A stretch of DNA of 64,000 nt, from the NCBI GenBank assembly GCA_001600415.1, contig BCJX01000015.1:251382-315381 (forward strand), written 5' to 3'. The notes under the pieces were generated by a model. That model saw nothing but the letters and a program-made list of their open reading frames with translations, did not search any database and had not been told where the DNA came from. This DNA comes from Pascua guehoae. Its lineage: Eukaryota; Basidiomycota; Tremellomycetes; Trichosporonales; Trichosporonaceae. A program made the translations under genes and the position numbers. Shown here one piece after another: positions 1 through 12,000 of this stretch; position 1 is the stretch's first letter; every line of letters starts with the position of its first letter.

Positions 1-161
1 ACAAACATCAAATCCTCATCATCGTTGCCGCTACGTCACTTTGCTCTCGCAACATCAACCTGCTTGGCCCAGGAAGTGCATAGCTGGGGTCTCCAGACCT
101 CAATCTACCTTGTCTCCAGCATTGTTACCTGGCAATTGACGTCCCGGCTCCACTGCCCAGC

Positions 162-3100
162 ATGGCGACCCCGCTGCCCCCGCTCCCGCGCACCGTCATC
201 ATCGACTACTATGACTCGTGTATGTATCCCTTTACCTGCCTTTGGCGACTCGCATACTGACGGAAAGACACAAACAACCTCCTCATCCTGTTCACGCAGC
301 TGTACTCGGATGCCGAGGTGTTACGCAAGGTTGTCGTGATCAAGGCCGACAAATACGACTGGTACGAGAGCCCCCGAGATGGTGCACGTCCAGAGCTCAG
401 CTCACTGCTTCAGGCCCACGTTCCAGCGCGATGTCGTTCCCAACATTGACTGTGTCATTCTCTCTCCCGGACCAGGCCGGCCAGACAAGCCCACCGTGAG
501 TCGGCGTGAACCCCGCTGGGTCCATCTGGCCGAGGCTGACGTCAGGACATTGGCTTTGCGCTCGAGCTGCTGCGTGCGCATCCCGTGCCCATTCTCGGCG
601 TCTGCCTGGGACACCAAGCGATTGGTGTGGCGTTTGGAGGAAAGGTGAGTGTAACTTGTGTGTGGAGGAGTTGGAATCGTCGTGTGCCACCCACTGCCCA
701 GCTTGCACAACCGCGCTGAGCGATATCCGGCGGCATGCAACGCTCCCAGGCACTAACGAGCACAGATCATCAACACGCCCAAGATTACCCACGGCCATGT
801 CGTCCGCGTCGTACCCGTCTCACCCCCCGTTGGTCCGTTTGCGTCCCCGCTCTGGTCACAGGAGGCCAACGCCGGCTTCGATGTTGTGGTCTACAACTCG
901 CTCGCGGTCGACCCCGAGAGTAAGCCGCATCGCAAAGCTCCGAGCACCGCCGACAACAACAACTGACACCAGCCCTCCCTGCCGAGCTCGAGGTGACGGC
1001 CTGGTCGGACCCGCGCAACGGCTCGGCACCCACAATCCAGGGCTTGAAGCACCGCACCCTCCCCATCTGGGGAGTACAGTACCACCCCGAGGTACGCCGC
1101 GGCCGTAACCAATCCCTCCAATTGAGTCGCACTGACGGCAGTCCATTTCGTCGACGCGAGGTGTCGACCTCCTGCGCATCTTTGTCGAGCAGGTCCACGC
1201 CCACCACGGCGCGCCGCCAGTCTACCCCCGTCTCGAGACGCAGCTCGTCCGCGCGTGCACGTACCGCGTCGCCGCGAGTGCGGCCCCGACACGTGCCGCG
1301 TCCCCGGCTGCAGACGCGCCCAAGGCAGAGGGACGTCTGCAGCTCGTGGAGCGGCGTTTCGGGTCGGTGGGCAAGAATCTCGAAACCGCGCACATCTACG
1401 AGCGCGTCGTCCGTAGCGACGCGGGACGTGTCGGCGAGATCTGGCTGGATGGAAAGAGCGTGCGTCCTACGGCCAAGCTCCACAGAACTGACTCCCTAGC
1501 CATCGCGCCCGACGACGACATCGCTCGCCGCGCCCCGCTTCGTCTTGACCTACTGCCTCGCGTCCCGGACAGTGACGCTGTACACGCCTTCTCGTGCGCC
1601 CGTTACCCTGAGCCTCGGGTATGACGATACGTTCTGGGCGTGGTTCAGTGCCGGCCAGGAGGCGCTTGCGAGCCGCACCACGGGGGCGGCTGGTGGTTTC
1701 CGAGGTGGCTGGACCGGCTGGTTCACATATGAGATGAAGGAGGAGAGCCTGGCCGGGTACAGACGCCCCGGTGCGGCGAGACGGCGCGCCGACGGAGTCG
1801 ACGCGCTGTGGGCATGGGTCGACGCGCTGGTCGAGCGCGAGGAGGACGGGACCTGGGCAACGCGCGGGGTGGTCGCGGACGGTGTCGTGGGCGGCGACCC
1901 GATGCTGGACTGGCTCGCCGCCAACGGTGTGACTCTGGGCTTGTCTCCCGAGGCGTTTGACACCTACACCCATCGTGTCGAAGAGACACTCACGGCGCCG
2001 CCCGCGGAACACACTGCGCCGGCACCACAGTTCCCCACATTCCACCCCGGTATCTCGGGCGAGGAACACATGTCACGCATCGACAAGTGCCGCGAGGCCA
2101 TTCGACAGGGCGAGAGCTACGAGCTCAACCAGACAATGTCGTTTGAGGCGCACCTCGCCGAGTCGCCGTATTCGACCTACCTCCGCCTGCGGAGCTTCAA
2201 CCCGGCCTACTACTCTGCGTTCATGTCGTTCCCGTCTGTCCCCACACCAAAGGGCATGGGCCTGCACGTCCTCTCGTCGTCGCCCGAGCGCTTCCTGTCC
2301 ATTGCAGGCGGCGAGATTGAGATGCGGCCCATCAAGGGCACACGCGCTCGTGTCCGCCCAGGCCAGTGTGTGTGCACCGCCGGCCGAGGGTGTGAGGGGA
2401 GAGATAAGGACAGCCCGGCGTGCCGCGCCGAGGGCACGAGGGTTGACGAGGAGAGGGGCAGGGAACTGAGCGAGGACGTCAAGGAACGAGCCGAGAATCT
2501 CATGGTGAGTGGGACGTGTACGAGCGGTTCCGAAAGTAATTCATTCACAACTGGATGCCCTCAAATGCGACAGCGACATTCTCCATGTTATATTGACTCC
2601 AACACCCCTCCTAACACACCCAGATCGTCGACCTGATCCGCTCCGACCTCCTCGCCTGCTGCGTCCCGTCCACCGTCACGGTCCCGCAACTCATCGCCCT
2701 CGAATCATACGGCGTCCACAACCTCGTGACCACCGTCCGCGGCGAGCTGGCACCCCACGTCGGCCCCGTCGAGGCCACCAAGCGCTGCTTCCCCCCCGGA
2801 TCCATGACGGGCGCACCCAAGCTCCGCACCGTCCAGCTCCTGGACGGGTACGAGGCGCACCACCCGCGCGGCATCTACTCTGGCGCCCTGGGCTACTTTT
2901 CGCTCTGTGGCAGTGCCGACTTGAGTGTCGTCATTCGGACAATGGTCGTGGAGGGATCAAGTGAGTGGAGCGAGTGGGAAGTGGGAGAAGATATGGGCAC
3001 GGATGACGGCGTCGCGTGTTGGGAGATGTGTGCGGGGCCGCGGGGTCCAGCTGTGCCACATGTCCTGGGTGATACCAATCCCAGGTGACATGGCCGCACA

Positions 3101-3298
3101 GTCCCGCATGCGATCACCCTTACCCACATGCCACGTCAGAATCCCCTTGCGACGACACACGATCATTGCGCCGACTAACCCACAGACGTCTCGATCGGCG
3201 CCGGCGGCGCCATTACATGGCTCTCTGACCGCGCCGAGGAGTGGGCAGAGGTCCTCACAAAGGTCCAGAGTGTCGTCGGCCCACTCACCGGCTTGTAG
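162..3298 (+). CDS. ABZ1: Aminodeoxychorismate synthase (PABA synthase), fused GATase and chorismate-binding domains
   Basis: Makes 4-amino-4-deoxychorismate from chorismate and glutamine, the committed step to p-aminobenzoate and folate. About nine introns can be placed. The first joins the start (MATPLPP..DYYDS) to YTNNLLILF with donor GTATGT at 220; the second (about 362-413) restores [18 protein letters not shown]. The N-terminal class I glutamine amidotransferase has SPGPGRP, the nucleophile in ILGVCLGHQ and the His/Glu motif VQYHPE. The C-terminal chorismate-binding half has [27 protein letters not shown] and [12 protein letters not shown]. The lysine in PIKGT is typical of ADC synthases; anthranilate synthases usually have alanine there. 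The protein ends [10 protein letters not shown] hydrophilic stretch of about 30 residues follows PIKGTRAR and may be an insertion. Splice sites are read by eye; the product call is firm. Confidence 0.93.
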
Positions 3299-3804
3299 AA
3301 TTGTAGATTAACATCACGGCTAGCGTTGGTTTGCTTCTTGCGAGGAATGGAAATGCGCTGCTCTGTTGCGACGTGCCGAGCATGGTCAACTTCAGTACCT
3401 GCCCGAACTGGTGCTGCTGCGTCTACAAGGAGACGAGCGGTTGGTGGAACATGCCGTACGCGAGTTTGGTACGTCGGGGCTGGACGCGGCCGTGGGTGTT
3501 CTGCGGCACGGGCGCAGTTTTTCCCAGCACCAATGTTCGAGAGTCGAAGCAGCGAGTGGCCCCAGGCAGGAATGACACGCGGCCGTTGGCAGATTCTCGT
3601 TAGCCTACAAATCGCTCGACTGGCAGAATCTGTGCCCAGCACATGGCGCACCTGTATTTGCTCGCATAGTGCTCCGGCCTCATCTTCATCCTATGTCTTC
3701 CACAGTACACATATCTTTCCACAGCACTCATATCCTTCCACAGCACACACATCCAACGATCCCAGGGCCCCCCTCGGCCCTCCATTGGTCTCCAAAAAGC
3801 TAGC
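3299..3804. other. Spacer between ADC synthase and tRNA-Gly
   Basis: No convincing protein gene. It presumably holds the 3' UTR of the ADC synthase gene. Around 3690-3750 a short unit of about 18-19 bp (ttccacagcac-catatc type) recurs three times. An A-run at 3794-3798 is a T-run on the minus strand, directly downstream of the tRNA-Gly gene, and fits a Pol III terminator. Confidence 0.6.
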
Positions 3805-3922
3805 TACATCGTAAGGGAGTCGAACCCCTGCCGCGTCGACGGTGATCCCGTGTCCTGCTCGGATATGGGGCCGAGAGAGGGGATGATGGCAACGACGCAT
3901 GATACCGTTTCACCAACGATGT
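3805..3922 (-). tRNA. tRNA-Gly(GCC) with about 47-nt intron
   Basis: Read on the minus strand the acceptor halves ACATCGT and ACGATGT pair over 7 bp. The D arm is GTGA-AACGGTA-TCAT, the T arm AGGGG-TTCGACT-CCCTT, and discriminator A follows. The anticodon stem CGTCG pairs with a distant CGACG, and the loop is TTGCCA plus position 38, giving anticodon GCC with an intron in the normal fungal place after position 37. A TTTTT terminator follows. A near-identical copy lies at 44215-44326. Confidence 0.88.
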
Positions 3923-4263
3923 CTTGCTTGCCGTTGACTCTGTTCTGCATGCCGAGACCGCACGGAGAAGGAGGGGACGGAGAAGGAGGGGGGGAGACGA
4001 GGCGAGAGAGCGAGGTAGAGGTGGAATCTGACGAGGGCACAGGGCAGTATGAGTGGCATGCAGTCTCTAAGTTATCAAGAAGGGTGGTGTTTGTCGTCGA
4101 ACTGTAGTCTAATGCGACCAGGAGGGTACCTGGTGGTTGTCCATGAAGGCCGTACAATACGGGTGAATTAAATTATCCAGGAGTGCGAGCACACGAGCAC
4201 GATGCGATGCGACATCACGCGACGCAATGCTTGTATGTACTCCAAACTGGCGCAACACGTGCG
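3923..4263. other. Spacer between tRNA-Gly and the MFS transporter 3' end
   Basis: No gene seen. It contains a purine-rich low-complexity patch near 3965-4035 (gagaaggagggg type) and presumably the 3' UTR of the minus-strand transporter. Confidence 0.55.
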
Positions 4264-6819
4264 CTAAATCCTCCCCCAGAGCTTCCGAATCGCACACTGC
4301 CGCGCAAACACAAAACACCCACAGCCAACAAGCACGAGCACGCCCGCATAGTAACTAACCTCGTGAAACGATCCCCGCTGGAGAATGGCCCCCGACACGG
4401 GCGCGCCGAGGAGGGCCCCCAGGGCCATGACGGTATTGACCATGCCGAAGCGGCGTCCGATATCGTCCACGCCGCCGAGGGCCGCACACGCGGGCGCGAG
4501 GAGGGAGACGTAGCACCCCTGGCATATGCCGTTTGTCACTGCAATGGCGATCAGCGCACCTTTGGTGCTGGCGAACGGCCATGCAAAGGTCGTCACTGCG
4601 CTCCCTACCAGGCCGGGGATGAGAATGTTCAGCGCGCCAATCCGGTCCGCCACGAGCGCGGGGCCCAGACGTCCCAGGAGCGAGGACGCGTTGGCGATGG
4701 ATATTAGGTAGCTGCTGAAATCGCCGAGGTTGTGCTGGCGCGCCATGACGTCGAGGTAGGAGAGGGGCGTGTAGAGGCCGCCCATGATGAAGAAGGAGCC
4801 GAGGACGAGGGCCGAGTAGGAGGGATCGGTGAAGGCGGTCGGGTTGAGTGTGCCCCCCGCCGCTTTTTTGGGGGGGAGGCAGTTGCGGAGGGTCTGGGTG
4901 TGAGTGGGGTTGGGGGAGGGGACGAGTCGTGGTGGTGTCGAGGAGGAGAGGAGAGTGTTGTGTACACGGGTGGAGGAGCGTTAAGGATAAATGATGTATG
5001 GGGGCAAGGTGAAGCAGAGAGGGGGTAGGGGAGATGAAAGGATATGTGAGAGCAGAATATTGGGTGCCCCATTGAGCGGCATAGAAGACGGAAGCAAGGG
5101 AAAAGAACAGTTAAAGCGGAAGCAGAGGGGAAGAACGGAGGATGAGAGGGACAGGAGAGAAGGAGAAGGACCAGTACCTTCGCGTTCTCTGTGGAGACGG
5201 AGGCGGAGAGAGGGGTGATCAGAAACAGAGGGAGAGCACCGTGAGGGTACTTACGAGTGAAGCAAAAACTCCACAGTACAGCAGGATGAAGCCGCAGATG
5301 CGCATGGTCCACGGAAACCCGAGCGTCTTGATGCAGCTGAATATTAGCCATGCGACTGAATGCAAAGTGGACTAGTAGACATTGGATAAGTGGACAGTGG
5401 ACATGTGGACAATGGACAAGTGGACAGTGAACAAGTGCACAGTGGATAGTGGACAATGCACCAGTGGACAGTTGACAATTAGACCGTTGCCAAGTGGACA
5501 GGTGGAAAGGGACAAATACCCGTAGCCAGACGCCACTTCCAGAGGCCACTTCCCACCCACCCGACCACCAAACCCTCACACTCACTTGAGCGTAACGACC
5601 GGAAACACGGCGCCCCCAATCGACGAAAACACAGCCACGATACCGAGCGCCAGTGCCCGGCGGTGCAGAAACCACTGGCTCGTGACGGCAATCGCGGGAC
5701 AAAAGATGATACCTGCCGCGAGGCCAAACAGTACGCCGTGGCTCAGGAGAGCCTGCCAATATTCCTTTACTTCGGCGGTGAGGAAGCACGAGACGGCGTA
5801 CAGCGCCCAGCCGACCCAGAAGGGAATGTAGAAAAGGCCGCGGTCGACGAGGCGGCCCATGATGACGGCGGGGAGGTAGATGAGGAGGTATTGGAGAGAG
5901 CCGATCCAGCCGCTGGGTGTTAGNGGGGNNGGNNGGGGGGGGGGAAGGGCGGAAAGGGCAGCGCAGGGGGATGGTGAGTGTATGCATGGTGGGGGGAGTA
6001 AGAGGGAGGGGTGTGTGTAAGGCACGGGCATGGGGTTGGTACAAGGCGTGGGCTGCCTATTGCCCAAATCACAACTGTACCCCAGCACAACTGTACCGCG
6101 GCACACATTGCACCAAAGCACTGTCGGTCCGCCTTATCCTAGTGACTCACATCTGCGACGTCGACATGTCGACGAACATTTCCGTCTTGTAGTATTCCTG
6201 GAACACGCCCCATGCGTTCTGTCGTCAGCCGCTATCGGGATAAAGCCGGGGTACAGAGCCAGAGCACGGTGTGCGCCATGTGCGGGTGATACAGTATGTC
6301 TAAGACACAAACGCAGTGTCACCCAGGTTATTCCCAAACACGGCATGGCCAACCGCCACAACCACAACCGCTACACCACCCCACTCGCCACTCGCCCACC
6401 CGCCGACTCACCACAAACCCAAACGTGGCAAACATGACATGCCCCCCGCCGAGGACGACAAGCCACGCCCGCCACCCCCCGTCGGGAATCACCACCTCGC
6501 CGTCTTGCTCCTGGACCACCGCCGAGCCCCGCCTGTGGACCGGGTTTCCCTCGATGTCCTTTGGCGGGTAGAGAGTCGTATCCGGTTCGTCCGCGTCGCC
6601 CATGTCGACAATCGTCGGCGCGGGCGTGTGGTCCCTCGTGGTCTTTTCGCTGGGCCCCATGTTGGGCCTGCTGGGTTGGATATTCTGGAGAGAGGGTGGC
6701 GCGAGCGTCTCGTCGTCGGCCTCGGCCTCGCGGTCCAAGTGCAGATCGAAGTCACCAGCCACCTCCAGTATCTCCCCCGCTCGCCGTCCCTGTCCTTGGT
6801 GGTCGTCGTACAAGGCCAT
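4264..6819 (-). CDS. MFS transporter, SLC16/monocarboxylate-permease type
   Basis: Predicted plasma-membrane permease of the fungal MCT-like branch of the major facilitator superfamily; the substrate cannot be read from sequence. The start at 6819 begins MALYDDHQGQG. A cytosolic tail of about 100 residues leads to the family signature DGGWRAWLVVLGG, then TFGFV|NAWGVFQEYYKTEM, GWIGSLQYLLIYLP with GRLVDRG, and further hydrophobic helices (GLAAGIIFCPAIAVTSQWF; FPWTMRICGFILLYC). The last long exon, from about 4875, carries the second half of the transporter (LVADRIGALNILIPG, DDIGRRFGMVNT) and ends RKLWGRI. Exon joins near 6411/6214, 6145/5911, 5586/5350 and 5250/4870 are approximate. The introns are unusually long for this genome; one has Ns at 5924-5934 and another holds a minisatellite. 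Confidence 0.86.
5366..5512. repeat. Degenerate minisatellite in an MFS transporter intron
   Basis: About a dozen imperfect copies of a 9-11 bp unit of the form gtggacagt/gtggacaat run through this stretch. It lies wholly between the exons ending FPVVTLK and beginning IFSCIKTLG, so it is intronic. Confidence 0.75.
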
Positions 6820-7162
6820 AATTATTTGTTTTCAGATCCTGTCCATCTGCCACGCTCGAGCCCCACCTCTTATCTACCATCGCCACCCGGCCGCGTCGGC
6901 GGCGGCCCTCGGCGGATCGGCGGACAAAGCATCGGACATGGCCGTGGCATGGTGACTCCCCGCCCAGACGTCACCAGGCGGCCCCTGTGGATCCGGCGCT
7001 ATACCTTGGCCCGCCGACCCAGGCACGCGGGGGCCCATTTGCCAACCGCCTCCCTCCATTCCGAACCGCATAGCGTGGACCGTGTGGTCTTGGTCATCGG
7101 GCACGCAGGTTGCTGATCAACACTCGATTACTACCATACCACGACGGCACGGACACTGCAAC
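6820..7162. promoter_or_regulatory. Divergent promoter of the MFS transporter and methyltransferase genes
   Basis: 343 bp separate the two divergent start codons (6819 minus, 7163 plus). No coding signal is seen. The arrangement allows shared regulation, but I identify no specific binding site. Confidence 0.5.
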
Positions 7163-8915
7163 ATGGCGAGCGAGTTCACGTACGAGGTCGAGCCGACCGA
7201 TGTCGAGCGGTATCCTGGTGCGTGCGCTGTTGGGTGACGCACGGCGGACGTCTGATGGGGTGGGAACGACATGTCGCTGTCACCGTCGGCGACCAGCACC
7301 CCCTCGGTCCCGCTCGAGATCGGGTTCTGCCGCCGCCTCTCCAGCATGCGACAGGGATACCCCCATCACCACCCCAGCCCAGCCCCGACTAACACGCAGA
7401 AATGTGGGAGGCCCGGTGGGTCAACCGCGACACGCGCTGGGACCAGGCCAAGCCGCACTCTGTCTTTGTAAAGTTTCTCAACGGCGACGCGAGCGACGCG
7501 GCCGGCGTGCCCCGCTCGGGGCGCGCGTTTGTGCCTGGGTGTGGAGGGGTGAGTGCGAGTGTGTTAGGGGGCGAGGACGACGGGTGCGGGGAGAGAGATG
7601 AGGACGAGGGGAGGACGACAGCGAGGACGAGTGGCGGGGACGAGGAGCGAGGACAAGGGCCGGGGACGAGGAGTGAGGACGACGGGCCGGGGATCAGGAC
7701 TGAGGAGAGGACTGAGGAGAGGACCGAGGAGAGGACCGAGGAGAGGACCGAGGAGGGCGGTGTTGGAGACCAAGGACACCGTGCGGATGGGAAGAGCTGG
7801 AACCATGAGAGCGCGATCAGCTTGAGTTTGGGAGCTGGGGCTAGGAGCTGAGATCTAAGAGCTAGGAGCAAGGACCAGGAGCTAGGAGCTAGACGAGAGC
7901 CGGTCTTCGGCTGTACGGGCTACGTCCAGCTCTCTCCCCCCTCCTATCCTTGTCGCCTGGGCTGGGCTCGCAGACAACCCCTCCGTCCTCCCAGACATCT
8001 CTGCGTACCTCGCATCTCCAACGCCCATGCCCTTGTCTCGTGCCATCCCCACACTCCAGCCACCCAACCCAACCACCCAACCACCTATTGTTTGCCATCC
8101 CTAACCTCAGGGCTACGACGTCGACCTCCTCGCGCGCCGCGGCCTCTCGACCACCGGCCTCGACGTGTCCCCCACGGGCGTGGCGACGGCCAACGAGTGG
8201 CTCGCCGAGCAGCCCCCGCGGCCGGCGGGCGTGACGGCCCAGGTCGTCCAGGGGGATTTCTTCAAGTATGATGCTGGCGAGGGGTTTGATGTGGTTTATG
8301 ATTATACGTGAGTCTGCGTGGGTAGTAGGGCGGCACGGGGACGCGCGAGGGGGCGATCAGATTCGGTGTGGGGGGCGTTGGGCTGGTGGGGAGTGTGTTG
8401 GTATTTCTGGGGAGGATATGGGTTGGTTGATCGGGCACGTCTGTACGTCTGGGCATCGTCCCTGTTGGGGCGAGTCCTGATGACCACCCCTGTGACTCTC
8501 AGGCGGTAGCGTTTACTTGGACGCTACTCGGCGTCATCTGACCTGCCTCAACCCCGTGCACACTTCCCCCACCTGGACATCGTTGCACCCCCTCTTCCCC
8601 ACCCCTTACCACACCCCCCTCACTTCACTCCTGACGTCCAGCTTCCTCTGTGCGCTGCCGCCCACCCTCCGCCCACAGTGGGCCTCGCAAATGACCGCCG
8701 TCTCGCGCCCCGCGTCCACCACGCGCCTCATCACGCTCATGTACCCGCTCAACGGCGGGCCGGGCGGCCCGCCCTTCGCCCTCACCGAGAAAGAGTACGA
8801 CACCCTCCTCGGTGACAACTGGGAGCGCGTGTGGGAGCGGGCTGTCCCGCCCGAGGAGAAGCGGGTGGGGCCGCCGGGCGACGAAAAGCTGGTCGTGTGG
8901 AAGAGGAAGGTGTAG
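7163..8915 (+). CDS. Thiopurine/thiol S-methyltransferase-like SAM-dependent methyltransferase
   Basis: The start at 7163 gives MASEFTYEVEPTDVERYP. After an intron the TPMT-type entry motif EMWEARWVNRDTRWDQAKPH follows, then the SAM-binding motif I GRAFVPGCGG, split by a long intron (about 7551-8110), continuing YDVDLLARRGL and TTGLDVSPTGVA. The acidic motif GFDVVYDYT precedes a final exon beginning FLCALPP and ending LVVWKRKV. Fungal members of this family methylate small thiols, thiopurines or halides; which one applies here is not visible. The gene is divergent from the MFS transporter, so a joint detoxification or export role is possible but only inferred. Confidence 0.82.
7585..7905. repeat. 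Purine-rich minisatellites in the methyltransferase intron
   Basis: Two tandem patterns lie in one intron. At about 7690-7755 a 15-bp gaggagaggaccgag unit repeats about five times. At about 7825-7895 an 8-10 bp gagctagga-type unit recurs. The plus strand is strongly purine-biased throughout. Confidence 0.75.
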
Positions 8916-9094
8916 TGTGGGGTGGCTTTTGGAGAGGGCGAGTTGGTTCACAACTGGAAGGAATAAGTTAACAATGGAAATGAAGAAGAGTATACTTGCG
9001 GTTCTGGGAGGCACTGCAGTCTGATCGTGGGAGTGAAGTGGTCATGATGAGCACATGTTCATAACTGTCCTAACTGCGGGCCCACGACTACTCA

Positions 9095-12000
9095 TCACCA
9101 CACCTCCACGATGTCGTCGTCAATGTTGGTGGCGTCGATGACCTCAACCTCGTCGTTCACAACAGAGGCCTCCATGAGCACGCCCTGGTCCCCACCGCCC
9201 CCACTCTCCGCTTCGGCCGCCATGCGCTCCGCCTGGACCACCCCCGCACCCCCTTCGCCACGCTCCACCACCTCAACCTCGGCCTTGTCGTCCTCGGACT
9301 CGTCGTCGGCGAGCAGCTCTTCAAGCTCGTCCAGCACTCCGATGCCCTCCTCGTCAATCTCCCACGTGAGAAACTTCTTGGCCAGCTCTTCGGCCGCCTC
9401 GAGCTCGGCCATGTCCTCGGCCGTGAGCTCGTCGTCGATGAGCTTGGTGATCTGGAACTTGGACAGGCAGTCGCTGAGCGTTAGCTGCGATTCCGGTTTT
9501 TTTGTAACGCACCTGACGTAGCGCGCGCGTGCGACGACGTGTCCGGGGATGCCGTGGGCAAGGGCGCACTCGGCCGCATTGGACGTCTTGCTCAGCGTGG
9601 GGGTTAGCCTGGTGTCTGTCAATGAGAGAGTCGAATGCAAAGGACGAGCGGTGAGACGTATCGATACCCACTTGTACAGGTAGGTCAGCTGCTTGGAGTC
9701 CTCCGCGAGGATACTCTGCATGTGGCAGTATATGATCGCAAGCTGCGGATCGAGAAACTGCTGGGCAAACAGCTCACTGATGTCAGCACCGAACTAGTGA
9801 ATAATCTTACTGATAGTGCGTCAGGATGACTGTGCGCGGGCAAGGGCCGTTGAGCAGATATGTGATGACCCCTGCGAGCAGGCCTGCTCCATCGCTTGAT
9901 GCGGTCCCTGGTGGGTTAGAACAAGCAGACTCGTGAACCCACCCTTTCCAAACTCGTCGAGAATCAGCAGCGACCGGGATGTGGCTCCACGCAGTGCCTG
10001 AGACACTTGGCTCAGGTCAATCATAAAGGCCGAAGCAGCCTATTATCAGCAGCAGTCCACACTTGTAGGTCTACCTTTGAAGCCGACTCGCGTGTCTGCA
10101 CGCGGGTGAAGACTGGGGTGGGTGAGCGCGCTATGATGGGGCTATACTACCCACTCTTGTCGCAGATGCCAATCTCTGCGCTTTCCGCCGGCACAAAACA
10201 GCCAATATGCGCCATGAATACAATGAGCGCGACCTGATGTCAGCTTACAAGAGAGTATGCTATGCTGTACCTGTTTGCCGTACGCAGACTTGCCAGACCC
10301 GTTCGCTCCCGTAACAATCATCTGACAGTTAGTCGAGTTCCGAAAAGCGCAAACTGACCATGCTACTCTTGTCTCCTTCTCCCCCACCCTCTAGCACCGT
10401 GTCGTTGTCAATGTACGGAGAGGTGCACATGGCGTGCAGCGGGTGGAATCCTTTTCGAATCTTGAGCGTGGGCTGCTCCTTCATGACCGGTCGCCGAAGG
10501 TCGAAGCGGTCGACGGCCTCGGCAAAGGCAATGAGACTGGCGTCAGAAGACGAACATGTGTGACGCTTACCAGTCGAGCTCGGCCATTCCCTTTGCGGCG
10601 ACGAGGATGTCATCGTGGACGTCCTCGATGCGCTCAGTCAGGCGCTGCACCCATTCAATCTCACGATCTGATGGGTTAGAGGTCACGGAGGTGAGAACCC
10701 ACCCATAATGATGTTATGAAGATCACCATAGTGCGTGTCGAGGTTGTGCATCTCGGGTGTTTTGAAGTACGACACCTCTGGGGTATTGAACTGCAGTCAG
10801 CCCCAGTCTTTCACCCAGACATACCTGCTGCTCCCAGTCGTCGGGAACTTTTGCGGGGTCCAGGACCTCGTGTGCAGCAACAAGACAACCCAGTTGCGGG
10901 AGGTAGACGACGTTGACATGCTGGCACATGTTGACGGGGACACGGTGCAACATGACGCGCGACATTTGGTTCTTTCGTTAGTCTGATCCCAAAGTGCCAC
11001 TCACGAGAAGGGGCTCGAGACCTGAGAAAGTCAGCCACGCCTACACAATGCACGCACGAGCGTATTCTTCGCGCCATTGGTCCAGCTCATCGTCAATCAT
11101 GCTGCGGATGCACACACGCTCCTCGTCACGGGACATGTCCCAATCGATCTAGTGTGAGCTGTACCCAAGGCAAGGGTCACCAACTCACCAATTTAACAAT
11201 GTCGAGAAGGAACAAGTGCACGTCCTGGTGGAGACTCTTGCTGAGCTATCGGTGAGCATTTATGTTGTCCAACACGCACCTTCTCAACCACCTCAACACG
11301 CCCACGCAAGCTAAAGACAGTGAGGGATTCCTTGATTTGAAAAGCAGCTGTAAGCGCCTGATGGGTTAGTCGCAGAGTCCTTGAAGCTACCCACCTCAAC
11401 CAGGTCCTGCCAATCCTTCCAGCGGGCCCGCCCGCCTTTAATCTTGTGGCACACGGCCACCATGTTCCTGACGCTCTTGAGCTCCTTTTTAATTATCTTT
11501 CGAGGCTGAGCGAGGTCCTTGGCGGCGAGTAGCTGGACTGCATTGAGCCGTGCGTTGATGCGGTCGACATCAATGAGCGGACGGAGGAGCCAGGTGTGGA
11601 AGAGTTTGCGGCCGAGTGGGGTCACTGTGGTATTTAGGACGCCTGGCGATCAGCTACAGGTCACACGCTAAACCCAGCTCACCGCTGAGTGACAAGGCTT
11701 GGTTCTGCTTCTTGGCGTGCATAAACGCGTGTGCCTCGACGTCAATGATGGCGAGTGAACTGAAGAGTTGTTCAGCATGGCTTACCTGCGATACAACTCA
11801 CGTCAGAGCGTCGTGATTGATGAGCATGTGGTGCTCGCTGCTTGTCAGCTCTGCTCGCAGGCACGATAGTTACAGGTCCATGCTGTCGATCCCCGCAAGG
11901 TCTATCCCTGACTCATCTTCAGACCTGAGCTCCGTGGCCTGGGTACGGATAATGTGGCTGAGGAGGGCGCCAGAAGCGCAGACCTGAGTGTGAGCTAGAC

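Noticed and set aside
5366..5512. gtggaca repeats as a CRISPR array or telomere-like repeat
   Set aside because: Units are 9-11 bp, degenerate, without spacers, and lie inside a spliced intron.
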